DNA of 64,000 nucleotides from Microbacterium paulum. GTDB taxonomy: Bacteria > Actinomycetota > Actinomycetes > Actinomycetales > Microbacteriaceae. Position numbers and translations under genes: made by a program. This document shows positions 18,336-26,658 of the stretch, piece by piece. The notes beneath the pieces were generated by a model. That model did not search any database, was not told the DNA's origin, and saw only the letters and a list, made by a program, of their open reading frames with translations. Every line of letters starts with the position of its first letter. Within the stretch, counting starts at the first letter, position 1. The stretch lies in the NCBI RefSeq assembly GCF_015707995.1, contig NZ_JAAGRY010000008.1:1-64000 (forward strand). The letters are read 5' to 3'.

Positions 18336-18815
18336 ATGAGCCCGGCTGCCCGCGTCATCACGGTCTCGGATCGCTCATCGGCGGGGCTGCGCGCCGACGA
18401 GGGCGGGCCCCTCGCCGTCGCGGCGCTGCGAGCCGCGGGGTTCGACTGCCCCGACGCGATCATCGTGCCCGACGGCGCCGACGCCGTCAAGGACGCGTTG
18501 CGCGCCGCGTGTGCGGCGGGTGCGCGCCTGATCGTCACGACCGGGGGAACCGGCCTGTCGCCGCGCGATCAGACCCCCGAGGGAACCGACCGCGTCATCG
18601 AGCGCGCGCTGCCGGGCATCGCCGAAGAGCTGCGCCGGCGCGGCCTCGACGAGACCCCCGCCGCGATGCTCTCGCGCGGGCGCGCCGGCGTCGTGGGCGA
18701 CGCGCTGATCGTGAACCTTCCGGGGTCGCCGCGCGCCGTGGCATCCGGCATGCCGCTGATCGTCACCATCGCGCCCCACGCGCTGGCTCAGCTCGATGGA
18801 GGAGACCACGCATGA
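18336..18815 (+). CDS. mogA: Molybdopterin adenylyltransferase-type protein (MogA/MoaB)
   Basis: A 159-aa single-domain MogA/MoaB protein that adenylylates molybdopterin before metal insertion by MoeA. The family motifs TTGGTGLSPRD (residues about 68-78) and NLPGSP (near 130) are present. Its stop overlaps the moaE start (ATGA). The leaderless-type start has TAGGCT 6 nt upstream. MogA and MoaB cannot be told apart from sequence alone. Confidence 0.9.
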   Translation: MSPAARVITVSDRSSAGLRADEGGPLAVAALRAAGFDCPDAIIVPDGADAVKDALRAACAAGARLIVTTGGTGLSPRDQTPEGTDRVIERALPGIAEELRRRGLDETPAAMLSRGRAGVVGDALIVNLPGSPRAVASGMPLIVTIAPHALAQLDGGDHA

Positions 18816-19237
18816 GCATTCGCATCGCCCGCATTCGCGACACCGAACTCGATGTCGCCGAGCATCTCGCCGCTGTCGAGGGTGCGTGGGTGGGCGCCGT
18901 GACGAGCTTCGTCGGCACCGTGCGCGCGAACGACCCCGACGCACGCTCCGAGGTCGTCGCCCTCGAGTACTCCGCCCACCCCGACGCCGAGGCGACCCTG
19001 CACGACATCGTGATCGGGGCGATCGGTGATCGGCGGGCGGCCGTGGCCGTCAGTCATCGCGTCGGGCGACTCGCGGTCGGCGACGCGGCTGTCGTGATCG
19101 CCGTCGGCACGGCGCATCGCGACGATGCCTTTCAGATCTGCCGAACCCTCATCGAAGAGATCAAGCGTGGTCTGCCCGTGTGGAAGAAGCAGTGGACCGA
19201 CGACGGCGAAGCGGCCTGGAAGGGCATCGGCGGCTGA
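18812..19237 (+). CDS. moaE: Molybdopterin synthase catalytic subunit
   Basis: This 141-aa large subunit of molybdopterin synthase takes sulfur from the MoaD thiocarboxylate to convert precursor Z (cPMP) into molybdopterin. It keeps the Phe-x-Gly-x-Val-Arg block (SFVGTVRAND), HRVGRLAVGD and the catalytic lysine segment WKKQW. The ATG at 18812 overlaps the mogA stop and has GGAGG upstream. It converges on moaD, its partner. Confidence 0.93.
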   Translation: MSIRIARIRDTELDVAEHLAAVEGAWVGAVTSFVGTVRANDPDARSEVVALEYSAHPDAEATLHDIVIGAIGDRRAAVAVSHRVGRLAVGDAAVVIAVGTAHRDDAFQICRTLIEEIKRGLPVWKKQWTDDGEAAWKGIGG

Positions 19238-19279
19238 GCCTGCCCGAGCGCCGCGCGGCCAGCCGCGTGCTCAGCCGCC
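19229..19279. terminator. Palindrome covering the stop codons of moaE and moaD
   Basis: GGCGGCTGAGC (19229-19239) and GCTCAGCCGCC (19269-19279) are perfect 11-bp arms. Each arm carries the Gly codon(s) and stop of one gene. The GC-rich loop can fold further. It is probably a bidirectional terminator for the converging operons. Confidence 0.55.
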
Positions 19280-19504
19280 CGCGAACGGGGGCAGCACGTC
19301 GACGAGCGTCGTCTCGGTGAGCGGTGCGTCGGCATCGGTGCGGCGACCGTCGATCAGCACGGCGCAACGCGGCAGCAGTGCGCCGAGCGCGGGGTAGTCG
19401 GTGGCGAGCGCCGCGCGCAGCTCGCTCACGCGACCCTCGCCGCGCTCTTCTTCGGCGCGGCCCGCGAAGTCGGCCGCGGCCGCGAAGTAGCGTACGCGCG
19501 CCAT
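19271..19504 (-). CDS. moaD: Molybdopterin synthase sulfur carrier subunit
   Basis: A 77-aa ubiquitin-like sulfur carrier. The end PPFAGG carries the diglycine that is adenylylated by MoeB and becomes the thiocarboxylate donor for MoaE. The ATG at 19504 overlaps the stop of the DUF6457 gene (TGATG). It is the last gene of the minus-strand cofactor operon. Confidence 0.92.
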   Translation of the reverse strand: MARVRYFAAAADFAGRAEEERGEGRVSELRAALATDYPALGALLPRCAVLIDGRRTDADAPLTETTLVDVLPPFAGG

Positions 19505-19776
19505 CAGCTCTCCCTGCGGGGCCAGGCTTCGGCGAGCTCGACGATCGCCGCGACCGCCGCGCGCACGTCGTCGGGGGTGCCCCCCGCGCGGCCGGCGACG
19601 AGTCCCGCGGCGAACGCGCTGAACGGTGCGGCCGGGCGGGCGACACCGTTCGCGACGTCGCGCGCGAGGTCGAGGACGAGAGCGATCGGCAGGTCGTCTT
19701 CGGCGAGCTCGAACCGGGTGCGCAGCGCGGCTGCCCAGGCGTCGAGGGCTTCGGGGGGAAGGGTGCGTTCGCTCAT
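19504..19776 (-). CDS. Small DUF6457-like protein in the molybdenum cofactor operon
   Basis: A 90-aa mostly helical protein, coupled on both sides (its ATG overlaps the mobA stop and its stop overlaps the moaD start). From memory it matches the DUF6457 type found next to mobA in actinobacteria. It has no known catalytic residues and no signal peptide. The fixed place between mobA and moaD suggests a role in cofactor guanylylation or delivery. That is inference. Confidence 0.7.
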   Translation of the reverse strand: MSERTLPPEALDAWAAALRTRFELAEDDLPIALVLDLARDVANGVARPAAPFSAFAAGLVAGRAGGTPDDVRAAVAAIVELAEAWPRRES

Positions 19777-20456
19777 GGGTTCGTCTCCGATGGCAGGGTC
19801 GTGGTCGTAGGGGGCTGGATGCCTTCGCGCGCGAGATCGTCCCACGTGTCGACGTCGGCGGTCGCCCGCTCAGAGGCGACGAGCACGAGGGGATCGAGGG
19901 GGGCGAGCAACGCCCGCATCGAGAGCCCCGCGGCCGCGTCGGGGGCGGCCTTCGCCGCGCGGCACAGCGCGGTGGTGCGGTAGAGCCCCGCGAGCCACTG
20001 CGGATGTCCGTCGTGGTCGGCGAGGCAGAGGCCGCAGCGGCGGGCGCGCTCACCGGGTGCGAGGGCGTTCCGTGCGTCGCGCAGCGCATCGACGGCGGCG
20101 CGCGGGTCGGCGAGGTCGGTCGCGAGCACGAACGCCCACGAAGGGTCGGCGCTGGGGCGATCCGATGAACGCCACGAGTCGAGGACGGCGACGAGCGCCG
20201 CGGCAGGCCCCGAGAACGGCGGTTCTTCGCGCACCCACTTCACCGCGCTTTCGCCGCTTGCGCGCACGATGCCCGGGCGCTCTGGTCCGGCGATCGTGAG
20301 GGGCGCCGACCCCGCGACCGCGTCGACCGCGCGCTGCAGCAGCGACCTGCCGGCGCGCTGCAGTAGCGGCTTGTCGAGGCCGCCGAGGCGTGACGCGCGG
20401 CCGCCGGCGAGCAGGATCGCACCCGTCGCACCGCGCGTTCTGGTCGAGGTGGTCAT
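19773..20456 (-). CDS. mobA: Molybdenum cofactor guanylyltransferase
   Basis: A 227-aa nucleotidyltransferase with the MobA start signature LLAGGRASRLGGLDKPLL (residues about 14-31), the GTP-binding segment. It adds GMP to molybdopterin to give the MGD form that NarG requires. A later Asp (LATDLADP) fits the metal-binding site. The ATG at 20456 overlaps the moaC stop (ATGA); an upstream in-frame TTG at 20471 is less likely. Confidence 0.9.
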   Translation of the reverse strand: MTTSTRTRGATGAILLAGGRASRLGGLDKPLLQRAGRSLLQRAVDAVAGSAPLTIAGPERPGIVRASGESAVKWVREEPPFSGPAAALVAVLDSWRSSDRPSADPSWAFVLATDLADPRAAVDALRDARNALAPGERARRCGLCLADHDGHPQWLAGLYRTTALCRAAKAAPDAAAGLSMRALLAPLDPLVLVASERATADVDTWDDLAREGIQPPTTTTLPSETNP

Positions 20457-20923
20457 TGCCCGCGCGTCCAATCGCCGCTCTTCCCGCCGGTCTTGCGAAC
20501 GAGGTGCACCTGCTCGATCGACGTCGCCTTGTCGAGGCCTTTGACCATGTCGACCACGGCGAGAGCGGCCACGGCGACGGCGGTGAGGGCCTCCATCTCG
20601 ACGCCGGTGCGATCGGCCGTCCGCACTGTCGCCTCGATCTCGACGCCCTCATCGACGATCGTGACGTCGACGCTCGCGCCGTGCACGCCGATGACGTGCG
20701 CGAGCGGCAGCAGCTCAGGTGTGCGCTTCGCGGCTTGGATGCCACTGATCCGCGCGACCGCGAGCACGTCTCCCTTCGGGGTGGTGCCGTCGCGCAGAGC
20801 CTCGACGACCGTGGGCGCGCAGCGCACGAAGCCGTGCGCCGTCGCCGATCGCACCGTGGGCTGCTTCTCGGTGACGTCGACCATGCGGGCGTGGCCCGCG
20901 GCGTCCAGGTGGGTGAAGGTCAT
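20453..20923 (-). CDS. moaC: Cyclic pyranopterin monophosphate synthase
   Basis: A 156-aa enzyme of the first cofactor step, acting after MoaA to make cPMP. Conserved blocks are KGDVLAVARISGIQAAKRT, LLPLAHVI and the C-terminal GVEMEALTAVAVAALAVVDM. A GAGG ribosome site lies before the ATG. About 70 bp with short tandem repeats separate it from moeA. Confidence 0.95.
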   Translation of the reverse strand: MTFTHLDAAGHARMVDVTEKQPTVRSATAHGFVRCAPTVVEALRDGTTPKGDVLAVARISGIQAAKRTPELLPLAHVIGVHGASVDVTIVDEGVEIEATVRTADRTGVEMEALTAVAVAALAVVDMVKGLDKATSIEQVHLVRKTGGKSGDWTRGQ

Positions 20924-20944
20924 GGCATCCTCGATATTCGTTCC

Positions 20945-21001
20945 GGTGGGCAGTGGCGGTGGGCAGTGGCGGTGCGGTGCTCAGTCCAGCGGTGCTCAGT
21001 C
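20945..21001. repeat. Two short tandem duplications between moeA and moaC
   Basis: A 13-bp unit GGTGGGCAGTGGC is repeated exactly at 20945-20957 and 20958-20970. It is followed by CGGTGCTCAGTC at 20975-20986 and 20990-21001 (period 15). The second pair reaches over the moeA stop codon. They look like replication-slippage scars and are not a CRISPR. Confidence 0.85.
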
Positions 21002-22261
21002 GAGCAGCATCACGTCGACCGGGTCGCCGGCGCGTACGACCTCGAGGTCGGCCGGAATGACGGCGTACGCATCGGCAGCGCCGAGCCGCCCGGCGAGGTG
21101 CGAACCGCCGCCCGACACCGGCACGGCGCGCCACGCGGCGGGGTCTGAGCGGTCGAGAGCGACGGGCAAGAACTGCTGGCGCCCCTCGGGTGTGCGCCAG
21201 CCGCTGTCGGCGACCGCGCGCACCCGCGGCCTGTGCAGCCGAGCGCGGCCCTGCAGAGCGAGCAGAGCCGGGCGCACGAACACCTCGAACGACACGGCAA
21301 CGCTCACCGGGTTGCCGGGCAGCCCGAACAGCAGCGTCGATCCCGCCACCCCGAAACCCTGGGGCTTGCCCGGTTGCATCGCGACGGGACCGAAGGTCAT
21401 CTGGGTGACGTGCTGGCGCACGACTTCGTAGGCTCCGGCGCTGACACCGCCCGAGAAGATGACGACGTCGCAGGCATCCGGGCCCGTCGTCACGGCGTCG
21501 AGCAGATCGTGCAGATCGTCGCCCTCGTCGTCAACGACCTCGCGGCGGACCACGACGGCGCCCGCGCCGTGCACGAGCCCAGCCAGCAGCGTGCCGTTGG
21601 ATTCGGGGATCTCGCCGCGCCGCAGCGACCCGCCGCGAGCGGGCAGGTCATCGAGCGGCACGAGTTCGCTGCCCGTCGAGACGACGACCACGCGCGGCGC
21701 CGACGCGACCGTCACGCCGGTCACACCCACGGCGGCGAGCGCGGCGAGCTGCCGACCGCCGAGCAGAGTGCCCGCCGGCAGCACGAGGCCGCCGCGCGGC
21801 GTGTCTTCGCCGCGCCGCCGCACGTGCGCCCCGAGCGATCTCGGCGCGCTCGCCACGACGATCTCGCCGAGCGAGTCGGCGAGGCCGCCGAGGGTGTCTT
21901 CGAAAGGCACGACGGTGTCGGCCGCGGTCGGCAGCGGTGCACCGGTCATGATGCGCGCCGCCTCTCCGGCGGCGAGCGGGGGATCGAGGGGGCTGCCGGC
22001 GGGAACATCGGCGACGACCTGCAGTCGCACCGGCCGGTCGGCGCGCGCCGCGGCGACGTCGGCGTGGCGCACGGCGAAGCCGTCCATCGCCGAGTTCTCG
22101 AACGCGGGCAGATCGAACGCCGCGACCGCAGGCGCGGCGAGGGTCGCGCCCAGCGCGTCGGCGAGAGCGACGCTGCGCACCGGCAGGGAAGCGGCGGCAG
22201 CGAGCACCGTCGCGAGGTGCTCATCGACACTGACCATGGCGGCGCCCGGCGTCGCGCTCAT
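20996..22261 (-). CDS. moeA: Molybdopterin molybdenumtransferase
   Basis: This 421-aa enzyme inserts molybdate into adenylylated molybdopterin. It shows the MoeA blocks AFENSAMDGFAVR, VVSTGSELV, IFSGGVSAGAYEVV and GLPGNPVSVAVSFEVFV in order, then a C-terminal beta-barrel domain. The ATG at 22261 overlaps the moeB stop (ATGA); a second ATG 6 nt upstream is possible. Confidence 0.94.
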   Translation of the reverse strand: MSATPGAAMVSVDEHLATVLAAAASLPVRSVALADALGATLAAPAVAAFDLPAFENSAMDGFAVRHADVAAARADRPVRLQVVADVPAGSPLDPPLAAGEAARIMTGAPLPTAADTVVPFEDTLGGLADSLGEIVVASAPRSLGAHVRRRGEDTPRGGLVLPAGTLLGGRQLAALAAVGVTGVTVASAPRVVVVSTGSELVPLDDLPARGGSLRRGEIPESNGTLLAGLVHGAGAVVVRREVVDDEGDDLHDLLDAVTTGPDACDVVIFSGGVSAGAYEVVRQHVTQMTFGPVAMQPGKPQGFGVAGSTLLFGLPGNPVSVAVSFEVFVRPALLALQGRARLHRPRVRAVADSGWRTPEGRQQFLPVALDRSDPAAWRAVPVSGGGSHLAGRLGAADAYAVIPADLEVVRAGDPVDVMLLD

Positions 22262-23379
22262 GTCCATGCCGCCAATCCGCCCGCGAGCACGCGCGCGTCG
22301 ACCCCGCGCTCTCGCAGCGCCTCGGCGGCGCGCCGTGCGCGCAGCCCCTTCGCGCACACCACGACGACGGGCGCCGTCGCGGCGACCGCGGAGGGATCGG
22401 CCAACAGGTCGCCGAGAGGCATCAGGATCGCGCCGTCGATTCCGCCGCCGCGCGTCTCGTGCGGCTCGCGCACGTCGAGTACGACGGCGCCCTCGTCGGC
22501 GATCGCGGTGCGCATCTCGGCGAGCGTCAGCTGCGGGGGAGCGGCGGCGTAGGCGTCTGGTACAGCGGGCGCGGCGGGTTCGGATGCCTCGACCACCCCG
22601 CGGCGCCGCTCAGCGGTCGGGTGCAGCGGCACGTCGGTGCTGCGACCGGCGAGCGCGTCGACGAGCAGCACGCGGCCGAGCAGCGGCTCGCCGACGCCGG
22701 TGATGAGCTTCAGCGCTTCGACGGCCATGATCGCGCCGACCTGCAGGGTCAGTGCGCCCAGCACGCCCACCTCGGTGCAGCTGGGTGCTTCGCCGACCAG
22801 CTCGGGCGGGTGCAGATCGGCGAGCACGACGGCCTCACGACCCGCGGGCGGCGCCGACCAGAACACCGTCACCTGCGCGTGGAACTCCTGCACGACGCCC
22901 CAGACGAGCGGTAGCCCTCGCCGTTCGCACTCCGCGGCGACGATCGTGCGCGTCGCGAAGGTGTCCGAGCCGTCGAGCACGAGGTCGGCCCCCGCCAGCA
23001 GATGCGCGGCATTCGTGGCATCCAGCCTCTCTCTGCGGGCGTCGACACGTGTCTCGGGGCTGAGGTCGGCGCCCGCGCGCACGGCCGAATCGACCTTCGG
23101 TGCGCCGATGTCACGGTGGCGGTGCAGCACCTGGCGCTGCAGGTTCGCGACGTCGACGTCGTCGTCGTCGATCACGGTGATCGTGCCCACTCCCCCCGCG
23201 CAGAGGGCCAGTACGGCGGGTGAGCCGAGCCCGCCGGCTCCGACGATCGCGACGTGTGCGGCGGCCAGGCGGCGCTGCGCGAGCTCGCCGAATCCGCGCA
23301 GTGCCGCGTGCCGGTGCGTGCGCGTGCGCTCGGCGTCGGAGAGCGCATCGACGGGGCTGACGAGGGGAGGCAGCGGCAT
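22258..23379 (-). CDS. moeB: MoaD-activating adenylyltransferase with rhodanese domain
   Basis: A 373-aa E1-like enzyme that adenylylates the MoaD C-terminus. The ATP site GAGGLGSP lies near residue 46, with the DGSD region further on. A rhodanese domain occupies about residues 280-373, with the likely persulfide Cys in VVCAKGLRAR, so sulfur donation is fused to activation. The usual CxxC zinc pairs of E. coli MoeB are not seen. A leaderless-type start (TAGCCT 6 nt before ATG) heads the operon moeB-moeA-moaC-mobA-DUF6457-moaD. Confidence 0.92.
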   Translation of the reverse strand: MPLPPLVSPVDALSDAERTRTHRHAALRGFGELAQRRLAAAHVAIVGAGGLGSPAVLALCAGGVGTITVIDDDDVDVANLQRQVLHRHRDIGAPKVDSAVRAGADLSPETRVDARRERLDATNAAHLLAGADLVLDGSDTFATRTIVAAECERRGLPLVWGVVQEFHAQVTVFWSAPPAGREAVVLADLHPPELVGEAPSCTEVGVLGALTLQVGAIMAVEALKLITGVGEPLLGRVLLVDALAGRSTDVPLHPTAERRRGVVEASEPAAPAVPDAYAAAPPQLTLAEMRTAIADEGAVVLDVREPHETRGGGIDGAILMPLGDLLADPSAVAATAPVVVVCAKGLRARRAAEALRERGVDARVLAGGLAAWT

Positions 23380-23424
23380 GCGTTCAGGCTAATCCCGCAC
23401 GCCGCGCGCGCTGCGACCGTATGC

Positions 23425-23440
23425 CCGTGGAAACCTCACG
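23425..23440 (-). promoter_or_regulatory. Possible anaerobic-regulon dyad site, moeB operon
   Basis: On the minus strand this reads CGTGAGGTTTCCACGG, with the proximal CACGG half. Its centre is 41.5 bp upstream of the TAGCCT -10 of moeB. The centre is less AT-rich than in other sites, so it is a weaker match supported by spacing. It directly abuts the mod-operon site. Confidence 0.4.
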
Positions 23441-23456
23441 AGCGGAATATCCACGG
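23441..23456 (+). promoter_or_regulatory. Anaerobic-regulon dyad site, mod operon
   Basis: AGCGGAATATCCACGG has the AT-rich core and the proximal CACGG. Its centre is 30.5 bp before a TAGTTT hexamer (23479-23484), 6 nt before the ATG of the HTH-TOBE gene. That is one helical turn closer than at the other promoters. Confidence 0.5.
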
Positions 23457-23490
23457 TCATCGTTCCGCATGTGCGGAGTAGTTTTGCCTC

Positions 23491-23883
23491 ATGACGAGCT
23501 ATCGCATCTCTGACGCGGCACGCCTGCTCGGCGTGAGCGACGACACCGTTCGGCGGTGGATCGACCAGGGCGCTCTGCCGACGACCGATGCCGCACCGGC
23601 CGAGATTCCCGGTGAGGCGCTCGCCGCCAAGGCCGTCGAGCTCGCCCACACTCCCAACGATCCGACCGACCGCCTGTCAAGCGCGCGCAATCGCTTCACA
23701 GGGCTCGTCACGCGCGTGCAACTCGACGGCGTCATGGCGCAGGTCGACATCCAGTGCGGCCCGCACCGCGTCGTGACGCTCATGTCGGCCGAAGCCGTGC
23801 GCGAACTGGACCTCGCGCCCGGATCGCTGGCCGTCGCGATCGTCAAAGCCACGACCGTCATCGTCGAGACCCCGAAAGGCTGA
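23491..23883 (+). CDS. HTH-TOBE protein, likely molybdate-binding
   Basis: A 130-aa protein. Residues 3-25 form an excisionase/MerR-like helix-turn-helix (YRISDAARLLGVSDDTVRRW). Residues about 65-130 form a TOBE/Mop domain (RNRFTGLVTRVQLDGVMAQV) that in relatives binds molybdate. It lies 3 nt before modA. It is either a molybdate-responsive regulator or an intracellular molybdate store. Leaderless-type start. Confidence 0.8.
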   Translation: MTSYRISDAARLLGVSDDTVRRWIDQGALPTTDAAPAEIPGEALAAKAVELAHTPNDPTDRLSSARNRFTGLVTRVQLDGVMAQVDIQCGPHRVVTLMSAEAVRELDLAPGSLAVAIVKATTVIVETPKG

Positions 23884-23886
23884 CCC

Positions 23887-24720
23887 ATGACCCACTCCCG
23901 ACCCCGCGCCGCCGCCAGGCCGGTCAGGCCCGTCACGGCCCTCGCCGCGCTCGTCGTCGCGATGTCGACGCTCGCGGGGTGTGCGAGCACGCCCACCGCG
24001 GTTGACGCCTCGGCGAGCGGCGATGCCGCCGCCAGCGCCTCGACGCTCAGCGGAACGCTCACCATCTCGGCTGCGGCGTCGCTCAAAACGGCGTTCGACC
24101 GGCTCGCCGCCGACTTCGAGGCGCAGAACCCCGGCGTCGACGTCTTGCCCATCAGCTACGACGGCTCGTCGACCCTCGCGACGCAGATCATCGAGGGCGC
24201 CGCGGTCGACGTGTTCGCCTCGGCCGATCAGAAGAACATGGCGAAAGTGACGGATGCCTCGCTCGCGACAGATCCCAAGCCCTTCGCCACCAACGTGCTC
24301 ACCCTCGTCGTGCCCTCCGGCAACCCCGGCGGCGTGACGGGTCCCGCCGATCTCGCGAACCCCGATCTCGACGTCGTGCTCTGCGCCGCCGAGGTGCCGT
24401 GCGGCGCCGCGTCGGCGACCCTGCTGAGCAACGTCGGCGTGCAGGCATCCGTCGACAGCTACGAGCAGAGCGTCACGGCCGTGCTCACGAAGGTAGCCGG
24501 CGGCGAGGCCGATGCCGGCCTCGTCTACGTGACCGACGCGAAGAGCTCGACCGACGTCGAGACCGTCGCCACTGCGGGTGCCGACGCCGTCGTGAACACG
24601 TATCCGATCGTGGCGCTGACGGGATCGAAGAACCCCGACGCCGCAGCCGCGTTCGTCGCGTATGTGCTGTCGGATGACGGGCAGTCGGTGCTGCGCTCGC
24701 TCGGTTTCGGCGCGCATTGA
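23887..24720 (+). CDS. modA: Molybdate ABC transporter substrate-binding lipoprotein
   Basis: A 277-aa periplasmic-type binding lipoprotein. The signal peptide ends in the lipobox TLAGC with the lipid Cys at residue 32. The mature part has the ModA signature: an AAASLK-type start, YDGSSTLATQI and VFASADQKNM. It captures molybdate or tungstate for ModBC. It lies 3 nt after the HTH-TOBE gene. Confidence 0.94.
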   Translation: MTHSRPRAAARPVRPVTALAALVVAMSTLAGCASTPTAVDASASGDAAASASTLSGTLTISAAASLKTAFDRLAADFEAQNPGVDVLPISYDGSSTLATQIIEGAAVDVFASADQKNMAKVTDASLATDPKPFATNVLTLVVPSGNPGGVTGPADLANPDLDVVLCAAEVPCGAASATLLSNVGVQASVDSYEQSVTAVLTKVAGGEADAGLVYVTDAKSSTDVETVATAGADAVVNTYPIVALTGSKNPDAAAAFVAYVLSDDGQSVLRSLGFGAH

Positions 24721-24733
24721 GGGCGACGGGCCT

Positions 24734-25543
24734 GTGAGGGGCGACGGGAGAGGTTTCGTACCGCGGGTGCTGATGGTGCCCGCGGTGCTCGGTCTGGCCT
24801 TGCTCGCCGTGCCGCTGAGCGCGCTCGTCGGGCGGGTCGAGTGGTCGACGCTGTGGGCCGATGTCACCTCGCCCGAGGCGGTGTCGGCGCTCGGGCTCTC
24901 GCTCGTGACCGGCACGATCGCGACGATGGTGTGCGTCGTGCTCGGCGTGCCGCTCGCGCTGCTCATCGCGCGATCGGGTGCGCGCGTGGCGACGCTGCTG
25001 CGCGCCGTCGTCACGGTGCCGCTCGTGCTGCCGCCGATGGTCGGCGGGGTCGCGCTGCTGGCCCTGCTGGGGCGCAACGGATGGCTCGGTGCGCTTCTCG
25101 CCGAGGTCGGGGTGAAGGTGCCGTTCACGACGGCGGCCGTCGTGATCGCGCAGACGTTCGTGGCGCTGCCTTTTCTCGTGCTGGCGCTCGAAGGGTCGCT
25201 GCGCTCGACCGGGATCGGCTACGAGCAGACCGCGGCAGCGCTCGGGGCGGGGCGGTGGCGCATTCTGTGGCGGGTGACGCTGCCGCTCGCAGCGCCGGGA
25301 CTGATCGCGGGGATCGTGCTGTGCTTCGCGCGGGCGATCGGCGAGTTCGGGGCGACGGCGCTGTTCGCGGGCAACGCGCCGGGCGTCACCCAGACCATGC
25401 CGCTCGCGATCTATACCGCCTTCAACGGCGCTGGGGTGTCGCAGGGCACGGCCGTCGCTCTGTCGCTGCTGCTGCTGACGACCGCGGTCGCTGTGCTGCT
25501 GCTCGTGCGGGCGTGGCGCCCGGGCGCGGGGGCCGCGCGGTGA
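24734..25543 (+). CDS. modB: Molybdate ABC transporter permease
   Basis: A membrane permease of about 269 aa with five to six helices and the EAA loop that docks on ModC (YEQTAAALGAGRWRILWRV). The start is uncertain: GTG 24734 is chosen because it follows the modA stop closely; GTG 24767 is possible. Its stop overlaps the modC GTG start. Confidence 0.92.
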   Translation: MRGDGRGFVPRVLMVPAVLGLALLAVPLSALVGRVEWSTLWADVTSPEAVSALGLSLVTGTIATMVCVVLGVPLALLIARSGARVATLLRAVVTVPLVLPPMVGGVALLALLGRNGWLGALLAEVGVKVPFTTAAVVIAQTFVALPFLVLALEGSLRSTGIGYEQTAAALGAGRWRILWRVTLPLAAPGLIAGIVLCFARAIGEFGATALFAGNAPGVTQTMPLAIYTAFNGAGVSQGTAVALSLLLLTTAVAVLLLVRAWRPGAGAAR

Positions 25544-26658
25544 CTGCCGCACCAGTCAGGGGCAGTGATGCGGCTGCTCGCGGGGCCGCGCTCGAGGTGC
25601 ACGTCGCGTTGCAGCGGGGTTCGTTCGAGATGGATGCCCGCCTCACGGCGGCTCCGGGCGAGGTCGTCGCCCTCATGGGGCCGAGCGGCGCCGGCAAGTC
25701 GACCCTTCTGTCGGTCGTCTCGGGCCTCGTGCGCGCCGAGCGCGGCTACGTCCGTGTCGACGGTGCCGACGTTTCGAGCGCACGCGTGCACGTGCCACCG
25801 CAGCAGCGGGGAGTGGTGTTGCTCGGGCAGCAGGCGAGGCTCTTCCCGCACCTCTCCGCGCGCGAGAACGTCGCGTTCGCCCTCGTCGCCCGCTCGCGGC
25901 GGGGTGCACGAGTGTCGCGCGCTTTGCGCCGCGCCGAGGCTGACCGGTGGCTCGACCGTGTGGGTCTCGGCGCCGACGCGGCGCGTCTGCCCGAGGCGCT
26001 GTCGGGAGGTCAGCAGCAGCGCGTCGCGCTCGCGCGCGCGCTGGCTGCGCGGCCCCGCGTGCTGCTGCTCGACGAACCGTTCGCCGCGCTCGATCCCGCC
26101 ACGGCGGCCGATGTGCGCAGCATGCTGAGCGATCAGGTGCGCCGCACCGGCACGACGACGGTGATCGTCACGCACGCCGTGGTCGATGCCATCGCCCTCG
26201 CCGACAGGCTGATGCTGATGGAGGCGGGGGCCATCGCACAGCAGGGCGCGCCTCGCGAGGTGCTGACCGCGCCGCGCACGGCTTTCGCGGCGACGCTGGC
26301 GGGGGTGGCGCGGGTGCCGGGCCTCGTGGGGGGCGGGTACTGGCGGTCGGGCGCCCTGACGGTGACGGTGCCGGGCAGCGCCGACGGAGCGGCGGTGCTC
26401 TTGGTGCCGTCGGGTGCCGCGCGCATCGTGCCTGAGCAGGGGAGAGGTGCTGCGGATGCCCGTGAAGAGCGCCCTGTGCTCTGGCGCACCCACGTCGCGC
26501 GCATCGAGGCGACGCCCGCCGGGGCGCGACTGCACGTGTCGGACCCCGAGGCCGATGTCGAGATCTCGGCGGCGGAGCTCGCCGCGCACGATCTCGCGGT
26601 CGGGTCGCCGGTGGTCTTCGCCCTCGACCCGCAGCTCGTCCGGCTCGCGCCGCGGTGA
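25540..26658 (+). CDS. modC: Molybdate ABC transporter ATP-binding protein
   Basis: A 372-aa ABC ATPase: Walker A GPSGAGKST, signature LSGGQQQR, Walker B VLLLDEPFAALD, switch His in VIVTHAV. The C-terminal 120 residues (about 250-372) form a TOBE-like domain that may bind molybdate and inhibit uptake. The GTG at 25540 overlaps the modB stop (GTGA). The type VII island begins right after its stop. Confidence 0.93.
   Translation: MTAAPVRGSDAAARGAALEVHVALQRGSFEMDARLTAAPGEVVALMGPSGAGKSTLLSVVSGLVRAERGYVRVDGADVSSARVHVPPQQRGVVLLGQQARLFPHLSARENVAFALVARSRRGARVSRALRRAEADRWLDRVGLGADAARLPEALSGGQQQRVALARALAARPRVLLLDEPFAALDPATAADVRSMLSDQVRRTGTTTVIVTHAVVDAIALADRLMLMEAGAIAQQGAPREVLTAPRTAFAATLAGVARVPGLVGGGYWRSGALTVTVPGSADGAAVLLVPSGAARIVPEQGRGAADAREERPVLWRTHVARIEATPAGARLHVSDPEADVEISAAELAAHDLAVGSPVVFALDPQLVRLAPR

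Noticed and set aside
20945-21001. Possible CRISPR-like or regulatory repeat array
   Set aside because: Only two adjacent copies of each short unit, no spacers and no cas genes; slippage is the simpler account.
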